Shown here: positions 24,682 through 31,918 of the stretch, one piece after another
Position numbering within the stretch: the first letter of the stretch is position 1
Layout of the letters: the number at the start of each line of letters is the position of its first letter
NCBI RefSeq assembly: GCF_000189535.1
Contig: NC_015145.1
Span: 496,001-560,000, forward strand
Source: Pseudarthrobacter phenanthrenivorans Sphe3
GTDB lineage: Bacteria; Actinomycetota; Actinomycetes; Actinomycetales; Micrococcaceae
Length of the DNA stretch: 64,000 nucleotides
Direction: 5' to 3'
Notes under the pieces: model-generated
Database searches by the model: none
What the model saw: the letters and a program-made list of their open reading frames with translations, nothing else
Told to the model about the DNA's origin: nothing
Position numbers and translations under genes: made by a program

Positions 24682-26265
24682 TCAGTAGCGTGCCGCGTAC
24701 GGGTAGAGCTGCATGCCGGCCATGGCGCTGAGTTGGGTGACGCCGATGCCCTCCTGCGGGTTCAGCGCCTGGACAACCTGCCCGTTCCCCAGGTAGATGG
24801 CCACATGGTAGAAGTTCGACGGCGATCCCCACACCAGCAGGTCGCCGCGCCGTGCCTGCGAGATGGGCACGTGGACCGGTGCGGCGGCGTACTGTTGGGC
24901 AGCCGTGCGCGGAAGATACTTCCCGGCGGCCGCGAAGGCGGTCTGCACCAGCCCTGAGCAGTCAAAGCCGTAGGGGCCCGTTCCGCCCCACTGGTAATAG
25001 TAGGGAGCGCCCACCTTGCCCAGGGCCACCGAGATGGCCGCTTCGTGGGTCCCGCCGCCCAGCGGCGGAGCCGGTGCGGGCGCCGGAGCCGGAGCCGGTG
25101 CAGGCGCTGGCGCTGGCGCTGGGGCCGGTGCGGGCACCGGAGCTGGAGCTAGTGCGGGTGCCGGAGCGGGTGCTGGAACCGCAGGTGGTGCCGCAGGTGC
25201 CGGAGCCGGTGCAGGCGCAGGCACTGGCCCTGGGGCCGGAACCGCCGGCGCGGCGGGTGCTGCAGGGGCGGGCGCTGCCCCCTCCGGACGGTCAACCGCC
25301 GGGGCACGCTGCTCCTGGGGTTGTGCTGCCGCTGCCCGCTCCGCTGCGGCCGTCAGCGCCGCCAGCCGGGCCTCTTCCCGCTGCCGGTCCAGGGCATCCA
25401 CCCGGGCCGATTCCAGCGCCACGGTGGTGTTCCGCAGCTGTGCCAGCTGCTCCACCAGGACGCTGCGCTGGGTTTTGGCATCCGCCACGGCTTTGGCAGA
25501 CGCAGCATTGGCTTCCTCGGCCTGGGTCTTCCGTGTTTCGGCGGTCCTGGCCGCGTCGTTGGCGGCCTTGGTGGCATCCTCTGCGGCTGCGGTCAGGGAG
25601 CGGGACGCCTCGGCTGCGGAGTCTGCCGCCTGGAAGGCCCGGTTCCGGCTGGCCGAGAGGGCCTGCAGCGTGGCCGCCTGCTGAAGGGTTTCGCTGCCGC
25701 CGCTGACAAAGGTGCCCAGGCTGGGGTTCAGTCCGCCGTTCCGGTACAGGTCGCCGGCAAGCTGCCCTACCTCCTTGCGCCTCTTGTCCTGCTGTTCCTG
25801 TGCCGTGGCGGCCCTGGCCGACGCAACGTCTGCAGCCGAAGTGCGCTGCTGGAGCTCCACCAAGGCTTCGCTGTACGCATTGTTGGCCTGCATGGCTACG
25901 GTAAAGGCGGCCTGCTGTGCTCCCGCTGCCTCGTCAAGGATGCGTTCGATGGTGGTTACCTGGTCCGCCGCTGCAGCCTCGTTTGATTTGGCAGCGGCGA
26001 TGTCCTCCGCGGAGGGGACTTCCGGCGAGGCGGGGACGGAAATGCCCGGGTATTGCGGCGCGGGGAAGGCAATTGCCGCGGTGGCTGGCATTCCAACCAT
26101 AACGACGGCGGCCAGGGCAGCCGCCCTGAGCAGTGGTTTTGCACTGGCTGCGCGCCATGATCCTGCCGTCGGCTTGTCCATGCGACTGGCGGGGGACGTG
26201 CCCGGGACGGGGAACGAAGAGCCGCGGGAGCACCGGGGCCTGCGCCCGGATCTGATCAAAACCAT
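24682..26265 (-). CDS. NlpC/P60 peptidoglycan hydrolase with coiled coil and Ala-Pro linker
   Basis: A 527-aa exported cell-wall hydrolase. A long basic N-region and membrane segment (LLRAAALAAVVMVGMPATAA) precede the mature part. Residues about 85-320 are Ala/Gln/Glu-rich coiled coil, typical of actinobacterial RipA-like proteins. Residues 333-401 are an almost pure Ala-Pro linker. The NlpC/P60 domain fills the rest, with Cys436 in YGFDCSGLVQ and His487 in NFYHVAIYLG as catalytic residues, cleaving gamma-D-Glu-diaminoacid-type bonds. The first ATG (26265, GAGG nine bases upstream) is used; Met29 is an alternative. Confidence 0.92.
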   Translation of the reverse strand: MVLIRSGRRPRCSRGSSFPVPGTSPASRMDKPTAGSWRAASAKPLLRAAALAAVVMVGMPATAAIAFPAPQYPGISVPASPEVPSAEDIAAAKSNEAAAADQVTTIERILDEAAGAQQAAFTVAMQANNAYSEALVELQQRTSAADVASARAATAQEQQDKRRKEVGQLAGDLYRNGGLNPSLGTFVSGGSETLQQAATLQALSASRNRAFQAADSAAEASRSLTAAAEDATKAANDAARTAETRKTQAEEANAASAKAVADAKTQRSVLVEQLAQLRNTTVALESARVDALDRQREEARLAALTAAAERAAAAQPQEQRAPAVDRPEGAAPAPAAPAAPAVPAPGPVPAPAPAPAPAAPPAVPAPAPAPALAPAPVPAPAPAPAPAPAPAPAPAPAPAPPLGGGTHEAAISVALGKVGAPYYYQWGGTGPYGFDCSGLVQTAFAAAGKYLPRTAAQQYAAAPVHVPISQARRGDLLVWGSPSNFYHVAIYLGNGQVVQALNPQEGIGVTQLSAMAGMQLYPYAARY

Positions 26266-26472
26266 GTGCAGAAACCTCGAAACGTTACCGCTGGAGGTTC
26301 TGGTGGAGGCATGGGTTTTGCCCCGCTAATGCCCGCCAGCAGTACGAGGTTACGTGACAGTATGCACTTTGGCAACAAAAGTCACATCAGTAACATAAAC
26401 CACAAGGCTGTCATTCGAGCGCAGGCTGGTCCCGCGTGTCGCGGCAGGATGCCGTTACCGGTCAGGCCGCGG

Positions 26473-27393
26473 CTACGCGTGCTGGTGCGCCTCGTGTTCG
26501 GAATGGCTGGCGGGTTCCAGCTGGAACGTGCAGTGGTCTGTGTCGAAGTGCGAGCCCAGGCAGGTGATGAGCTTGTCCAGCAGCTGGTCGGCGCCGCGGG
26601 CGTTGAGCACACCGTCCTCTACCACCACGTGGGCCGAAAAGACGGGAACACCCGAGGTGATTGTCCAGATGTGGATGTCATGCACATCCGTCACGCCCTC
26701 GACGGACAGGATGTGCTCCCGGATCATCTGCACGTCCACGCCCTTGGGGCTCGCTTCCAGCAGGACATCCACCACGTCGCGGAGCAGGGCCCAGGCCCGC
26801 GGGAGGATCATCAGGGCGATCAGGACCGAGGCAATGGTGTCGGCAGCCTGGAACCCGGTGGCCATGATGACCAGTGCCGCGGCGATCACGGCAAAGGAAC
26901 CCAGGAGGTCGCCAAGGACCTCCAGGTAGGCCCCGCGGACATTGAGGGACTGCTGATGGGCGCCATGCAGGATGACAAGGGAGGCCACGTTGGCTGCCGT
27001 ACCAAGGATGGCGGCAAACAGCATGATGTCTGTCTGGACCTCGGGGGCCGCACCGATCCGCCGGATGGCTTCGGTGAAAATGACCACCGAGATCACGATC
27101 AGGATCAGCGCGTTGGCCAGGGCCGCCAGGACCTCGGCGCGCTGGTAGCCGTAGGTCCGCTGGTCGCTGGCGGGCCGCCCTGCTATCCACGAGGCCAGCA
27201 GGGCTATGGTGACGCCCGCCGCGTCAGAGAGCATGTGCCCGGCGTCGGCGAGCAGGGACAGTGAACCCGAAAGGATGGCCCCCGCCACCTGGACCAGGAC
27301 CACGGCGAGCGTGATGGCCAGGACTGCCACAAGCCGGTTGCGGTGCCGGCCGGTGGCGGTAATGCCGTGGGTGTGGCTGTGGTCGTGTCCCAT
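26473..27393 (-). CDS. CDF-family cation efflux protein
   Basis: A 306-aa transporter exporting Zn2+ or similar divalent cations by proton antiport. It has a His-rich N-terminus (MGHDHSHTHG), six predicted helices, the metal-binding DAGHMLSD motif (Asp50, His53, Asp57) in helix 2, and a cytosolic C-terminal domain ending in His-rich SHSEHEAHQHA. It is the last gene of a three-gene co-directional run (DMT exporter, zincin, CDF), with gaps of about ten bases. Confidence 0.94.
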   Translation of the reverse strand: MGHDHSHTHGITATGRHRNRLVAVLAITLAVVLVQVAGAILSGSLSLLADAGHMLSDAAGVTIALLASWIAGRPASDQRTYGYQRAEVLAALANALILIVISVVIFTEAIRRIGAAPEVQTDIMLFAAILGTAANVASLVILHGAHQQSLNVRGAYLEVLGDLLGSFAVIAAALVIMATGFQAADTIASVLIALMILPRAWALLRDVVDVLLEASPKGVDVQMIREHILSVEGVTDVHDIHIWTITSGVPVFSAHVVVEDGVLNARGADQLLDKLITCLGSHFDTDHCTFQLEPASHSEHEAHQHA

Positions 27394-27403
27394 GCCTACA
27401 AGG

Positions 27404-27832
27404 CTAGCCCCAGCCGAGCTCGTGCAGCCGCTCGTCGTCTATCCCGAAATGGTGGGCTATCTCGTGGACCACTGTCACTGCCACTTCGTGGATGACGTCC
27501 TCACGCGACGCGCAGATTTCCAGGATGGGTTCCCTGAAGATCGTGATCCGGTCGGGCAGGGAACCGGCGTCCCACCAGGAGTCCCGCTCGGTCAGCGGAA
27601 CGCCCTCATAAAGCCCCAGCAGGACGGTGTCCGGGTCCTCCCCGGGCCGGGGCACGTAGTCGTCCTCGATGAAGACGGCCACGTTGTCCATGGCGCGGGC
27701 CAGCTTGTCCGGAATGCTGTCCAGTGCGTCCTGGACGGCCACCTCGAACTCATCCGCGGACATGGTGAAGTGGAGGGGCTCGCTGGGACCCTCCGGAATG
27801 ATCGGCAGGCCCGGCGGCAGGCTGGCTGGCAT
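27404..27832 (-). CDS. Zincin-like metallopeptidase family protein
   Basis: A 142-aa acidic protein with VVHEIAHHFGIDDERL at 121-136. This is an HExxHxxG zinc site followed by the IDDERL continuation typical of the 'minimal' zincin family (DUF1025-like, Possible zinc metallo-peptidase). FRE and DRITIFREPIL form the preceding conserved strand. It is cytosolic and its physiological substrate is not known. Translation is probably coupled with neighbours by short gaps. Confidence 0.9.
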   Translation of the reverse strand: MPASLPPGLPIIPEGPSEPLHFTMSADEFEVAVQDALDSIPDKLARAMDNVAVFIEDDYVPRPGEDPDTVLLGLYEGVPLTERDSWWDAGSLPDRITIFREPILEICASREDVIHEVAVTVVHEIAHHFGIDDERLHELGWG

Positions 27833-27841
27833 ACTCCGACT

Positions 27842-28819
27842 TTAGCGGGATCCCGCGGTTGTGGCGCGCCGCGCTGGTCCGCCCCTGCGCCGGGTCAGTC
27901 CCACGCCAACCAGGCAGACGAGTCCGCCCACCAGGCCCAGCACCGTGGGGATCTCACCGAGCAGGAGCCAGGAGATCAGGATTGTGGTTCCGGGGACGAG
28001 GTAGGTGGTGGCGGCCAGTTTTCCGGCGTCAACCAGTGAGAGGGCGTACGCCCAGGTTGTGAAGGCGATTGCCGTGGGAAAGATCCCCAGGTAGACGAGG
28101 CCCCACGTTGCCTGCGCTGGCGCCGCCTGCAGCTCCGCCGCGAGCTGGCCTGCGAAGGGAATGCAGCACAGTGCCCCCACCAGGATCCCGAACCAGGTGG
28201 CCTGGGCCGCCGGGAACTTGCGCAGCACTGGTTTCTGGATGATGACGCTGACGGCGGCGAGCACGGCGGCAAGGAGGCAGAGGAGCACGCCTGCCATGTC
28301 CGCCGTCGGCCGTTCCCCGGGCGTGGACGCCTGGCTGGAGCCGAAGGCGATTAACGCCACGCCGGCGAAGGCAACCAGGCTTCCGATGATGAGCCACCGC
28401 GGGAAGCCCTCCTTGAGGAAAACGCCCGCCATGATCGCTACCAGGATGGGGTTGACGTTGATCAGCAGGGCGCTGGTCCCGGCGTCGAGCACGTGCTCGG
28501 CCGCGTTAAGGGCCACGTTATACCCGCCAAACCACATCACCCCGTACGCGAGGATGGGCCACCACTCCCGGCCCCTCGGCAGGAGGCGGCTCTTCAGCAG
28601 TTGCGGGAGGACCAGCACGGCCAGTACGACGGCGGCAATCGCCAGCCTGCCAAGCGTCAGGGAGCCGGGGGAGAAGTGGGGGCCGATAGCCCGGATCCCC
28701 ACGAAGGCCGACGCCCAAAGGACCACCGTCACTACCATGGCCGCCACGCCGAGTGCCGTGACGCGGGAGGCGGGCGTGGTTGGGGGAGTCGTCGTGCCGA
28801 CGGGGGTGCTTGAAGCCAT
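27842..28819 (-). CDS. EamA/DMT-family transporter
   Basis: A 325-aa membrane protein with ten predicted helices in two EamA repeats. The first contains LWASAFVGIRAIGPHFSPGS and the second LGIFPTAIAFTTWAYALSLV. Such proteins export metabolites such as amino acids or their analogues; the substrate is unknown. It is the first gene of the DMT-zincin-CDF run and divergent from the DsbA-like gene at 28945. Confidence 0.9.
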   Translation of the reverse strand: MASSTPVGTTTPPTTPASRVTALGVAAMVVTVVLWASAFVGIRAIGPHFSPGSLTLGRLAIAAVVLAVLVLPQLLKSRLLPRGREWWPILAYGVMWFGGYNVALNAAEHVLDAGTSALLINVNPILVAIMAGVFLKEGFPRWLIIGSLVAFAGVALIAFGSSQASTPGERPTADMAGVLLCLLAAVLAAVSVIIQKPVLRKFPAAQATWFGILVGALCCIPFAGQLAAELQAAPAQATWGLVYLGIFPTAIAFTTWAYALSLVDAGKLAATTYLVPGTTILISWLLLGEIPTVLGLVGGLVCLVGVGLTRRRGGPARRATTAGSR

Positions 28820-28944
28820 GGAGCCAATCTAGCCGTGGGAAGAGGCCCCGGGCTGGCGGAAATCAGCCATGTCTAAGCAACTTCCTGCCAAAGATCCCTG
28901 CCGCTGCGCCTGCGGGAATCCGCTCCTCGGCTAGGATGCGGGTT

Positions 28945-29628
28945 ATGGTCTCACATCCTGCTCCACCCCGCGATACTGCACGTTTTGTCAGGAAAATCAT
29001 CTGGATTGTCCTCGCACTGATAGTTGTTGGCGGAGCGGCCTGGTACGCGGCCATGACCCTCGGGAAACCACAGGAGTCCGCGCCCCCGGCAGGCGGAGCG
29101 GAGCAGCTCGTCCGGGCGGACAGCCACCGCTTGACCAGCCCGGCCGTGGAGAGGGCGCAACTGGTGGAGTTCCTTGATTTCGAATGCCCCTCCTGCGCGT
29201 CCATCCACCCGGTGGTGGCGGAATTCAAGGCGGAGTTCGGCGACAGGATCACGTTCGTGCACCGGCACTTCCCTTTGTCCGCCCACCCGAATTCGGGGCA
29301 GGCGGCGCTGGCGGCGGAGGCGGCAGGGCAGCAGGGCAAGTACCAGGAGATGGCAGACAGGCTCTTTGAAACCCAGTCCCAATGGGCCGGGAGCCAGCAG
29401 TCCCAGGCTCCCCTCTTCCGCACCTATGCCGGGGAACTCGGGCTTGACCTGGCGCGTTACGATGCAGCCATCGCTGACCCGGCCACCGAGGACCGGATCC
29501 TGGCCGACATTGCGGACGGTGAGGCGCTGGGCGTCTCCGGAACGCCCACCTTCTTCCTGAACGGCGAAAAGCTCACCCTCAGCACAAAGGCAGACTTCAG
29601 GCAAAAACTCGCGGACGCTGCCCGATAG
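28945..29628 (+). CDS. Membrane-anchored DsbA-like thiol-disulfide protein
   Basis: A 227-aa protein with a single N-terminal membrane anchor (about 17-38) and an extracytoplasmic thioredoxin-fold domain of the DsbA/DSBA-like (thioredoxin_4) type. The active site is CPSC at 81-84 in EFLDFECPSCASIHP, and the cis-proline loop is GVSGTPTFFLNG. It should oxidise or isomerise disulfides in exported proteins. ATG 28945 is preferred, with AGGA eight bases upstream; ATG 28936 is also in frame. Its stop lies two bases from that of the convergent PHP gene. Confidence 0.9.
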   Translation: MVSHPAPPRDTARFVRKIIWIVLALIVVGGAAWYAAMTLGKPQESAPPAGGAEQLVRADSHRLTSPAVERAQLVEFLDFECPSCASIHPVVAEFKAEFGDRITFVHRHFPLSAHPNSGQAALAAEAAGQQGKYQEMADRLFETQSQWAGSQQSQAPLFRTYAGELGLDLARYDAAIADPATEDRILADIADGEALGVSGTPTFFLNGEKLTLSTKADFRQKLADAAR

Positions 29629-29630
29629 GC

Positions 29631-30674
29631 CTAGTTGCCGGCCGCCCATGCCAGCAGGCGGTCCACCGGCCAGGTGGTGATGATCCGTTCTGCGGGGACG
29701 CCGTTGCGCTCCGCCCGCTCTGCGCCGTACTGCAGGAAGTCCAGCTGGCCGGGGGCATGGGCGTCGCTGTCAATCGAAAACAGGCAGCCTGCCTCGAGCG
29801 CCAGCTGCATCAGGGCGTCCGGCGGGTCCTGGCGTTCGGGCCGTGAATTGATCTCCACCGCCACGTTGTGTTCCGCGCAGGCGGCGAACACCTCCTTGGC
29901 ATCGAATTCCGACGGCGGCCGCGTGCCCCGGGACCCCTCCACCAAACGGCCGGTGCAGTGCCCCAGGACGTTGGTGTGCGGGTCCTGGATGCCGCCCAGC
30001 ATGCGGCGCGTCATGGTCTTCCGGTCCGCCCTCAGCTTGGAGTGGACACTTGCCACCACGATGTCCAGGCGGTCCAGCAGCTCAGGGTCCTGGTCCAGTT
30101 CCCCGGATTCCAGGATGTCCACTTCGATGCCGGTCAACAGCCTGGCGGGATTGCCGGCCTGGCTGTCGGGGCCGGGGCGGGAGCCGTCATTGATGGCAGC
30201 CACCACGTCCAGCTGCTGCAGCAGGCGCTCGGCGGAGAGGCCGTTTGCGATGGTGAGATTGGGGGAGTGGTCCGTGAGGGCGAGGTACTCCCTCCCCAGT
30301 ACCCCCGCGGCGGCTGCCATCAGCTCGATGGGGGAGCCGCCGTCGGACCAGTCACTGTGGCTGTGCAGGTCGCCGCGCAGCGCTTCCCTGAGGGCGCCGC
30401 CGCCGGACGCCAGCGGCTGGGAACCCTTCTCGCGGAGGTCTGCCAGATATTCGGGGACCTGCCCCTCCACCGCCTCGCGGATGACTTGGTAGGTGCGGTC
30501 GCCGATACCCTTCATCGATTTCAGCCGCCCGGTTCTGGCCCGCTCAGCCACTTCTTCCGGGGGGAGCGGGCTGATGGCCGCAGCCGCCTTGCGGAAAGCC
30601 TGGACCTTGAAGGTGGCGGCGCGTCCGCGCTCCAGCCAGAAGGCGATCTCGTTGAGGGCTGCTACGGCGTCCAT
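29631..30674 (-). CDS. PolX-like HhH-PHP protein without polymerase domain
   Basis: A 347-aa protein. Residues 1-70 resemble the N-terminal 8-kDa-like domain of family X DNA polymerase (LNEIAFWLERG, FKVQAFRKAAAAI) with HhH LKSMKGIGDRTYQVIREAVE at 51-70. Residues about 100-345 form a PHP metallohydrolase: DLHSHSDWSDG at 102-112, LTDHSP, GIEVDIL, VASVHS, GHCTGR, EINSRP and SIDSDAH. The catalytic palm and fingers of bacterial PolX that should lie between the two parts are absent. A 3'-5' exonuclease or phosphatase role in DNA repair is inferred. Confidence 0.88.
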   Translation of the reverse strand: MDAVAALNEIAFWLERGRAATFKVQAFRKAAAAISPLPPEEVAERARTGRLKSMKGIGDRTYQVIREAVEGQVPEYLADLREKGSQPLASGGGALREALRGDLHSHSDWSDGGSPIELMAAAAGVLGREYLALTDHSPNLTIANGLSAERLLQQLDVVAAINDGSRPGPDSQAGNPARLLTGIEVDILESGELDQDPELLDRLDIVVASVHSKLRADRKTMTRRMLGGIQDPHTNVLGHCTGRLVEGSRGTRPPSEFDAKEVFAACAEHNVAVEINSRPERQDPPDALMQLALEAGCLFSIDSDAHAPGQLDFLQYGAERAERNGVPAERIITTWPVDRLLAWAAGN

Positions 30675-30726
30675 CCGTCCATCTTCACCCGTCCGGCCGG
30701 CTCTCCGCCGGTGTTTTTGGCCGATT

Positions 30727-30755
30727 TTGGATTATTCCTGACTAGGCCCTATAGT
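30727..30755 (+). promoter_or_regulatory. Sigma-70-type promoter of the tRNA cluster
   Basis: TTGGAT at 30727-30732 and TATAGT at 30750-30755 are separated by exactly 17 bases. Transcription would start near 30762, about 80 bases before tRNA-Glu. It is the only such strong match in the upstream gap and fits a constitutive tRNA promoter. Confidence 0.65.
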
Positions 30756-30839
30756 TTTAGAGTCCAGTTCGGAGAAACGCAAAGGACAAAGACGCAAAGC
30801 CCCGCTTTACGCCTTTTATTTTGTTCCGAACGGGTTCTG

Positions 30840-30912
30840 GCCCCCATCGTCTAGCGGCCTAGGACACCGCCCTTTCACGGCGGCGGCACGGGTTCGAATC
30901 CCGTTGGGGGTA
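30840..30912 (+). tRNA. tRNA-Glu (anticodon TTC)
   Basis: A complete cloverleaf of 73 bases. The acceptor GCCCCCA pairs with TGGGGGT. The anticodon stem CCGCC/GGCGG encloses CTTTCAC, giving anticodon TTC. The T-arm ACGGG/CCCGT encloses TTCGAAT, and discriminator A is at 30912. CCA is not encoded. It is the first of three tRNA genes in one transcript. Confidence 0.97.
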
Positions 30913-31003
30913 CGCAAGGAACTGGTCAAGCAGGCAGAAAATGTCTGGTAGGCTGGAAGCCTTGAAAAAAGCGGTAGAGATGCTGCTGAAGCAAGAAACG
31001 CAA

Positions 31004-31077
31004 GGCCCTGTAGCGCAGTTGGTTAGCGCGCCGCCCTGTCACGGCGGAGGTCGCGGGTTCAAGTCCCGTCAGGGTCG
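31004..31077 (+). tRNA. tRNA-Asp (anticodon GTC)
   Basis: A 74-base cloverleaf. The acceptor GGCCCTG pairs with CAGGGTC (one G-T). The anticodon arm is CCGCC-CTGTCAC-GGCGG with anticodon GTC, and the T-loop is TTCAAGT. Discriminator G at 31077 is an identity element for aspartyl-tRNA synthetase. CCA is not encoded. Confidence 0.97.
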
Positions 31078-31125
31078 CTCTGATTGTTGGAAGAGATTCC
31101 GGCTCTCATGGTGACTAGTCACCTA

Positions 31126-31201
31126 GGCTCTGTAGCTCAGTTGGTAGAGCGTTCGACTGAAAATCGAAAGGTCACCGGATCGACGCCGGTCGGAGCCACC
31201 A
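31126..31201 (+). tRNA. tRNA-Phe (anticodon GAA)
   Basis: The acceptor GGCTCTG pairs with CGGAGCC (one wobble). The anticodon arm is TTCGA-CTGAAAA-TCGAA, anticodon GAA. CCA is encoded (31199-31201). The T-stem ACCGG/CCGGT is intact, but the T-loop reads ATCGACG, so position 54 is A rather than the almost invariant T. All other structural bases are present, so I treat it as functional. Confidence 0.95.
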
Positions 31202-31206
31202 CTGGG

Positions 31207-31240
31207 AAGCATCAGTTCTTCGGAACTGGTGCTTTTCTGC
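31207..31240 (+). terminator. Rho-independent terminator of the tRNA operon
   Basis: AAGCATCAGTTC at 31207-31218 pairs with GAACTGGTGCTT at 31223-31234 (one G-U) around the stable tetraloop TTCG, followed by TTCTGCTTT. It lies six bases after the encoded CCA of tRNA-Phe. Confidence 0.9.
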
Positions 31241-31320
31241 TTTAACTTCAAACCCGGGCGGGCTCTTGAGCCGCCAAGCCGGGGTTGTTGGCGTCATCCC
31301 GTTCTCCCCGCCCCAGCCGA

Positions 31321-31400
31321 CGCTCTCTCATTTGATGCCGGTTTTGGCCGATCGCTCTCTCACTTGATGCTTGTTTTGGCCTCACGCTCTCTCACTGGCC
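31321..31400 (+). repeat. 32-bp-period tandem repeat, CGCTCTCTCA family
   Basis: Units begin at 31321, 31353 and 31385, exactly 32 bases apart. Each starts CGCTCTCTCA. Units 1 and 2 share (C/T)TTGATGC and GTTTTGGCC; unit 3 keeps only the first 12 bases. The same unit occurs on the opposite strand at 1-60. The units abut without unique spacers, so this is not a CRISPR. Function unknown. Confidence 0.75.
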
Positions 31401-31649
31401 GTGCGTTTCTGTTGGCGTCGCGTCCTGCTTGCTGTCTCCTGGGCTTGTTCAGAAATCCTGCCCTCGATGGCCGGGATCCGCGAACAAGCTTCTGTTCGGG
31501 CACGCCGGAACCGCAGCTCCGGACCCTGGGGAGCCGGACGGAAAGCGCAGCGATAGAGTCCCGTCGCCGTAGACAAGAAAGAAAATTTGTCTGACATGTG
31601 AAACATTTGCTTGAGAAAAACCGTTATGGCACGCGCGCGCCTTGGAATG

Positions 31650-31663
31650 CGTAAGCGCTTGCA
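31650..31663 (+). promoter_or_regulatory. LacI-family operator upstream of levansucrase
   Basis: CGTAAGCGCTTGCA fits the LacI/GalR consensus TGnAAnCGnTTnCA at all but the first base, with the central CG dyad. It lies 256 bases before the levansucrase start. It closely matches the site at 37800-37813 in front of the alpha-glucoside transport genes, so the same or a related regulator is inferred. Confidence 0.6.
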
Positions 31664-31918
31664 CCTACTCGCTGGTAGGGCCGGGGGCGCTGCCGAAACA
31701 TGGTTTGATCTCTTCCGCGGGGTTTGCCTAGCGTGGAGCCGGGCCAGAAAAGCACCACTTGCTGGCTCCTTCTACGGGGACCACCCATCCCCGTTCCCCT
31801 CGATACAACGGCGTCCCCGATGACGCCTGCAAAGTGTCGCTGGGACCGCCGGAGTTCGAAGGGTTGGGCGTGAGCCCGTCTTCCACGAACAGTTTCAACT
31901 CCGCGAGAAGAGCAAAAC

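Larger units (their letters stand above)
31241..31918. other. 678-base gene-free stretch before levansucrase
   Basis: I see no credible gene: the frames are short, lack RBSs and overlap each other. The stretch holds the 32-bp-period repeat (31321-31400), an inverted repeat CGAACA/TGTTCG at 31481-31498, an AT-rich patch near 31575-31622, and a LacI-type operator at 31650-31663. The last 250 bases are a long leader for levansucrase. Confidence 0.6.

Noticed and set aside
30840-31201. Integrative element attached to the tRNA genes
   Set aside because: No integrase and no duplicated tRNA 3' end were seen downstream; levansucrase has ordinary codon bias.
31321-31400. CRISPR array
   Set aside because: The 32-bp units follow each other directly, without unique spacers, and no cas genes are present.
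31481-31498. LexA/SOS box (CGAAC...GTTCG)
   Set aside because: The half-sites are eight bases apart, whereas actinobacterial SOS boxes have GAAC-N4-GTTC.
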